Positions 35,401 through 38,746 of a stretch of 38,746 nucleotides of DNA are shown in pieces. The notes beneath the pieces are model-generated. The model was not told the DNA's origin. It did not search any database and saw nothing but the letters and a program-made list of their open reading frames with translations. This stretch comes from Victivallales bacterium (GTDB taxonomy: Bacteria; Verrucomicrobiota; Lentisphaeria; Oligosphaerales; Oligosphaeraceae): NCBI GenBank assembly GCA_017548425.1, contig JAFZAB010000200.1, positions 1-38,746 of the forward strand. The letters run 5' to 3'. The position numbers and the translations under genes were made by a program. The stretch's first letter is position 1, and each line of letters begins with the position of its first letter.

Positions 35401-38400
35401 GTCAGCAGATGTTTAGCGCTTCCCGTGCGGGGCAGTACCGCCTCAGCTGGACGTTGACGGACGCGAAGGGGCGTTCCGTGGAAGGCGGCCAGCTGTTCAC
35501 CGTTCATGGGGCCGGTTACGACGGACGGGACTTCCGTTACAATGAGTTGGAATTGATTCCGGACAAGGCGGAATACGCGGCTGGCGAGACCGTCAAATTG
35601 ATGGTCAATACGGAATTGAGCGGCAGTATCGTTATGCTGTTTGTGCGTGGAACGCAAGGATTTCTGCCTTTGCCGCAGATCATCTGCATGAAAGGCAAGA
35701 GCCAGATCGTGGAGATTCCAGTTGAGAAAAAGGATATGCCGAACATCTACGTGGAAGCCTACACGATGGCGAACGGCGTGCTGCACAATGTGATCCGCGA
35801 AATAATCGTCCCGCCGGAGAAGAAGATGCTGGATGTGGCGGTCAAGCCAGAAGCGGAACGGGCGAAGCCTGGTGCGACGAACAAGGCGAAAATTGTCCTG
35901 AAGGATTTGCAAGGCAAGCCGTACAGAGGAAGCGTCGTCGTGTCCGTATATGACAAGAGTCTGGAATACATTTCGGGCGGATCGAACATCGGTGATATTC
36001 GTAAGTACTTTTGGCAGTGGCGTCGTCATCATCATTTGAATGGTGGTATCTTCAACCGCTGGCCGTTGTATCAGATTCTCAAGGAAGGTGAAGTCTTCAT
36101 GCAGTCGATCGGCATGTTTAGTCAATATCTTGCTGACATGGAAGCCAGTTTTTCTACGTCAGCCGTCAAATTTGATGGCGGTGTAGGAGGAGATATGATG
36201 GTAGGGAGGATGCGTGCGGCGCCAATGAAGGCTAAGGCGATGGCACGAATGGAAGCGCCTGCTGCAGCACCAGCACCCATGATGGAAGCGAAGGCCGCTG
36301 GCGGCGCGATGATGGATATGGCCGTAAATTCTTCTATGGAAGTGGCGGAAGCGGAGGCAGCGCAGGAAGGCGGAGGCATGGTCGAACCGACCGTCCGTTC
36401 CAATTTTGCGGACACGGCATTGTGGATTGCCAGTCTGGAGACGGATGAAAATGGCGAAGCGGATATCGAAATACCGATGCCGGAGAATCTTAGCACATGG
36501 AAGATTCGCGTGTGGGCCATGGGCAACGGCACACGCGTCGGCGAAGGTTCTACGGAAGTCATCACGACGAAGGATCTGATCGTCCGTCTGGAAGCGCCGC
36601 GCTTCTTCGTGCAGTCGGATGAAGTTGTCTTAAGTGCCATCGCGCATAATTATTTGAAGGAAAAGAAGACGGTCGATATCGAACTGAGGCTGGACGGCGA
36701 CTGCCTGAAGGCGAAGGACAAATTGAAGAAGAGCGTGAAAATCGACGCGGGCGGCGAAAGCCGCGTCGATTGGCGCGTGGCTGTCGTGAAAGACGGCGAA
36801 GCCGTCGTGCAGATGCGGGCGTTGACGGATGAAGAGTCGGACGCCGTCGAACAGAAGTTCCCTGTATTCGTCCATGGGGCGGATAAACAGGTGGCGTTCA
36901 GCGGCGCGTTGCGGCCCGACCAGACGGAAGCGAAGATCACGTTGGAGATTCCGAAACAACGTCGGCCTGAGACGACGAAGCTGGAAGTACGTTGGAGTCC
37001 AACACTTGCGTTGGCAATGATCGACGCCGTTCCGTATTTGGCGGACTATCCGTATGGTTGCACGGAACAGACGTTGAACCGCTTCCTGCCCGCCGCGCAG
37101 ACGCGGCAGGTTTTGCGCGATCTTGGCGTTGCGTTGGCGGACATCAAGGCCGCCCGTGCGAATCTGAACGCGCAGGAAATCGGTGATGCGGAGACGCGCA
37201 AAGCGCAGTGGAAACGGTATGACCGCGATCCTGTCTTCGACGAAGAACTGCTGGATTCCATGATTCGCAAAGGGTTGAAGGATTTGACGGCGATGCAGTG
37301 CTCCGATGGCGGTTGGGGATGGTTCAGCGGTTGGGGCGAACACTCTTGGCCGCATACGACGGCACTTGTCGTGCAGGGACTTAAAACGGCGGAAAAGTGC
37401 AAATTGGTCGTGCCAAACGATGTGCTAAGACGCGGTATCCAATGGCTGGATAACTACCAGAAGGAACAAGTCCGCCGTCTGAAACTCAAGCCGGAAGATA
37501 TTGGTCATAAGCTGTATGCGGACAATCTGGACGCATTGGTCTATCGGATTCTCGCTGAAAGCGGCATTGTCAATAAGGAGATGGATGACTTCCTCTTCCG
37601 CGACAAAGCGAAGTCGCTATCGCCGTATGGTCTTGCATTGTATGGACTTGGACTGTATTATGCAAAACAGGTGGACCGCTTGGCGGAAGTCATGCGGAAT
37701 CTTGGACAGTATGTCGTGCAGGACGATGAAAATCAGACGGCCTATCTGAACATCGGCAATGGTTTCTGGTGGTGCTGGTATGGCGATGAAATCGAGACGC
37801 AAGCCGCTTATCTGAAGCTACTTGCGGTGACGAAGCAACAGCCCGAACTGGCCTCCCGTTTCGTCAAATATCTGCTGAACAACCGCAAACACGCCACCTA
37901 TTGGCGTTCGACGCGTGATACGGCGGCCTGTCTGGACGCTTTTGTGGACTATCTGAAATCGTCCAACGAGATGAATCCTGACATGACGGTGGAAATCCTG
38001 CTCGACGGAAAAGTCGTGGCGACTTCCAAGATCACCCGCGAGAATCTGTTCACGGCGGATTTGACATTTGTCGCAGAAGCGGAGAAACTGTCGAGCGGGA
38101 AGCATGAACTGTCCATCCGCAAGACGGGCAGCGGTCCGTTGTATTTCAACGCCTATCTGTCTTATTTCACGCTGGAGGATTTCATCACGAAGACCGGTCT
38201 GGAAGTGAAGGTGGAACGCCGCGTCTATAAGCTTGTGCGCGACGACAAGATGGCGGATGCGACGGATTCGCGCGGCCAGGCCATCAAGCAGCGCGTCGAG
38301 CAGTACAAGCGTGTGCCGTTGAAGACTGGCGACACCTTGGAGAGCGGCGACCAGCTGGAAATCGAATTGATCGTCGAGAGCAAGAACGACTACGAATATC

Positions 38401-38675
38401 TGCTGATGGAGGACTACAAGGCGGCTGGAACGGAAGCCATCGATCTGCGTAGTGGCTACAACGGCAACGAGATGGGTGCCTATGTGGAATTCCGCGACGC
38501 GAAGGTGTCGTTCTTCCTGCGGACGCTTGCACGCGGCAAGCACAGCCTGCGCTACCGTCTCCGCGCGGAGATTCCCGGCAAGTTCAGCGCCTTGCCGTCG
38601 CAGATCAGCGGCATGTACGCCCCCGAACTGCGCGGAAATTCAGACGAGTTCAAGTTGAGTATCAAGGATAAGTAA
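32469..38675 (+). CDS. Bacterial alpha-2-macroglobulin family protein
   Basis: A 2,068-residue exported protease-trap protein. Signal peptide about 1-22 (VLACC could be a weak lipobox). Residues about 25-390 are helical with TPR-like pattern. MG domains follow; FLTDRPVYRPGQKVEFKFWI (about 650-669) is a canonical macroglobulin strand. A Trp/Tyr-rich loop (about 795-845: KWWPVRPWDWYYGNGYWWYW...) and a Met/Ala/Pro/Glu-rich stretch (about 1237-1307: MKAKAMARMEAPAAAPAPMM) are present; the latter is in the bait-region position. LWIASLETDENGEADIEIPMPENLSTWKIRVWAMG is the domain after it. The thioester motif GC1531-TEQ1534 in YPYGCTEQTLNRFLP is intact, so it can covalently trap proteases. No pbpC lies downstream in the window. 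Good AAAAGGAG ribosome site. Confidence 0.94.
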   Translation: MSYGKFYLSFMASMVLACCAIADDMKAFSDAAKLSGDGKFKEAYEAYVKLLDDPKNSGRLAADIFNGAVYCLSRLNRIGEFDALLKKTLATRKDDWRFVSNYHYPMSNGYILDGKFTRGWNRGGQARYIDVRFADLLAQTKLMVRNMPPVEERDSYEFYKRLAGIFSNLFGNGFQGPKTILTDLTQEPDYLNPHVMGSMTDGTPVDADGNPVFFLCPKSFEEAKNDGERVVWAYQMAAKCNIQEIYRIYAKLELVTFYKRLYGVETIMRSGFFNRRGRQDDEAFRDSIFALETLKDNETIAKLATGIKRFNLPDECNPIVLNQRLVETIDQSKHLFHQPYVDLAEIYENRCQYEKALIWWRKYLELVDKPHIDKSSAENARNSIRKITGNWCRIDDIRKQIAGEMGSLRFTFRNGTKANFTLQRIDMDQIVADCQEYLANLKGRGHDWNQRTFTNLAWRLYQMDGGEKKYLKETTATWSMDVTPAEKYHDRTITVPLPAQKGGWYLLTCSLENGENTARVPVYFADTEIVEKQLKDGKKLWQVLDAKSGQPLANEKVEFFCWSAWWNDKTKKQESDHSRFAEVTDDEGKIVKSGAELFDGHKEKQGEVQLVLKNDAGRRAWYSTNGSYSGGRFGVRIFEENFPENQTRAFFLTDRPVYRPGQKVEFKFWIAKSQYDYEGKSAAAGLMYNVEIRDPRGQVIKKYNITADSYGGIANTFELPADAMLGTYHVNMQHGSGMFRVEEYKKPEFEVTVDTPKEAPELGDKFELTVKAKYYFGAPVSEGTAKIKILRMTHEAKWWPVRPWDWYYGNGYWWYWTDCPWYPGWAKWGCCAPRWSWYRGGFSYEAPEVVMDLEQKLQPDGTVKITVDTAMAKQLLGDRDHKYEITASVTDSSRREIHGQGSVTVAREPFKAYVWLNRGYGLVGDAMTANMQARTLNGAPVSGKGVMKLYRVTYNKEGVAEETEERSWEVDADAQGHGQQMFSASRAGQYRLSWTLTDAKGRSVEGGQLFTVHGAGYDGRDFRYNELELIPDKAEYAAGETVKLMVNTELSGSIVMLFVRGTQGFLPLPQIICMKGKSQIVEIPVEKKDMPNIYVEAYTMANGVLHNVIREIIVPPEKKMLDVAVKPEAERAKPGATNKAKIVLKDLQGKPYRGSVVVSVYDKSLEYISGGSNIGDIRKYFWQWRRHHHLNGGIFNRWPLYQILKEGEVFMQSIGMFSQYLADMEASFSTSAVKFDGGVGGDMMVGRMRAAPMKAKAMARMEAPAAAPAPMMEAKAAGGAMMDMAVNSSMEVAEAEAAQEGGGMVEPTVRSNFADTALWIASLETDENGEADIEIPMPENLSTWKIRVWAMGNGTRVGEGSTEVITTKDLIVRLEAPRFFVQSDEVVLSAIAHNYLKEKKTVDIELRLDGDCLKAKDKLKKSVKIDAGGESRVDWRVAVVKDGEAVVQMRALTDEESDAVEQKFPVFVHGADKQVAFSGALRPDQTEAKITLEIPKQRRPETTKLEVRWSPTLALAMIDAVPYLADYPYGCTEQTLNRFLPAAQTRQVLRDLGVALADIKAARANLNAQEIGDAETRKAQWKRYDRDPVFDEELLDSMIRKGLKDLTAMQCSDGGWGWFSGWGEHSWPHTTALVVQGLKTAEKCKLVVPNDVLRRGIQWLDNYQKEQVRRLKLKPEDIGHKLYADNLDALVYRILAESGIVNKEMDDFLFRDKAKSLSPYGLALYGLGLYYAKQVDRLAEVMRNLGQYVVQDDENQTAYLNIGNGFWWCWYGDEIETQAAYLKLLAVTKQQPELASRFVKYLLNNRKHATYWRSTRDTAACLDAFVDYLKSSNEMNPDMTVEILLDGKVVATSKITRENLFTADLTFVAEAEKLSSGKHELSIRKTGSGPLYFNAYLSYFTLEDFITKTGLEVKVERRVYKLVRDDKMADATDSRGQAIKQRVEQYKRVPLKTGDTLESGDQLEIELIVESKNDYEYLLMEDYKAAGTEAIDLRSGYNGNEMGAYVEFRDAKVSFFLRTLARGKHSLRYRLRAEIPGKFSALPSQISGMYAPELRGNSDEFKLSIKDK

Positions 38676-38703
38676 GCCTAAAAAAAGCATAAGGCACTAG
38701 AAA

Positions 38704-38746
38704 TTCTAGAGTTTCTAGAGCTTCTAGCGTTTCTAGAGCCTCTAGT
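38704..38746. repeat. Nonamer array TTCTAGAGT (runs to window edge)
   Basis: Units TTCTAGAGT, TTCTAGAGC, TTCTAGCGT, TTCTAGAGC, CTCTAGT in exact 9-bp register, truncated by the end of the window. It begins 29 bases after the macroglobulin stop. The palindromic core TCTAGA is a middle form of the TCCAGA/TCTGGA cores at 7851 and 32302. Confidence 0.85.

Overview
The window (38,746 bases, moderate-to-high GC in the genes, AT-rich between them) looks like a chromosomal piece of a PVC-group bacterium, most likely Lentisphaerota/Victivallales or a close relative. The pointers are a prepilin-like protein with the [19 protein letters not shown] start and an H-X9-DG tail, a DUF4838 glycosidase, several sugar-active secreted proteins including a GH95 fucosidase (animal-gut flavour), and a very large bacterial alpha-2-macroglobulin. 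The assignment is by family content only, not phylogeny.

Layout. 1-1254: end of an OmpR-type response regulator facing a HAD phosphatase. 1438-5690: cytosolic GH95 alpha-L-fucosidase converging on a secreted clan-A (GH39/PslG-like) hydrolase, with a strong terminator between. 5725-7613: cdsA diverging from a TrmH/SpoU RNA methyltransferase. 7920-11790: DUF1835 protein, amidase-glucosaminidase, pseudopilin (minus) and D-Ala-D-Ala dipeptidase. 11848-15673: M28 peptidase, small secreted protein and DUF4838/CBM9-like protein in a tight operon. 15826-17238: AT-rich toxin-antitoxin module, with an MqsR-family toxin split by a frameshift and an MqsA zinc ribbon/HTH/Panacea antitoxin. 17351-19519: secreted mutarotase-like protein. 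19551-26184 (all minus): sstT, PfkB kinase, metG, ABC-2 permease, small secreted protein. 26533-32159: PurN-like formyltransferase facing rsmI, a degenerate xylose-isomerase-like protein with a long disordered tail, an MBL-fold hydrolase and manC. 32469-38675: alpha-2-macroglobulin of 2,068 residues.

The genes suggest a heterotroph living on host or plant glycans: fucose release, secreted glycosidases, a KDG-type kinase, peptidoglycan scavenging and a protease-trapping surface protein.

The most unusual feature is not a gene. Intergenic spaces hold short degenerate tandem repeats with strict 7-bp or roughly 9-bp periods: GCTTWWR heptamers at four places, TC(C/T)(A/G)GA nonamers at three, (G)TCCCTTT units at two, and CTCTCGT heptamers at one. 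They often have inverted arms and sometimes run right up to start or stop codons. With them is a 50-bp element of two back-to-back perfect hairpins whose loops (TCCT and AGGA) are complementary. They recall the heptameric STRR repeats of cyanobacteria, but I know of no description for this kind of genome. The split toxin gene and the xylose-isomerase-like pseudoenzyme are the next most interesting items. No tRNA, rRNA, CRISPR array, insertion sequence or prophage was seen.
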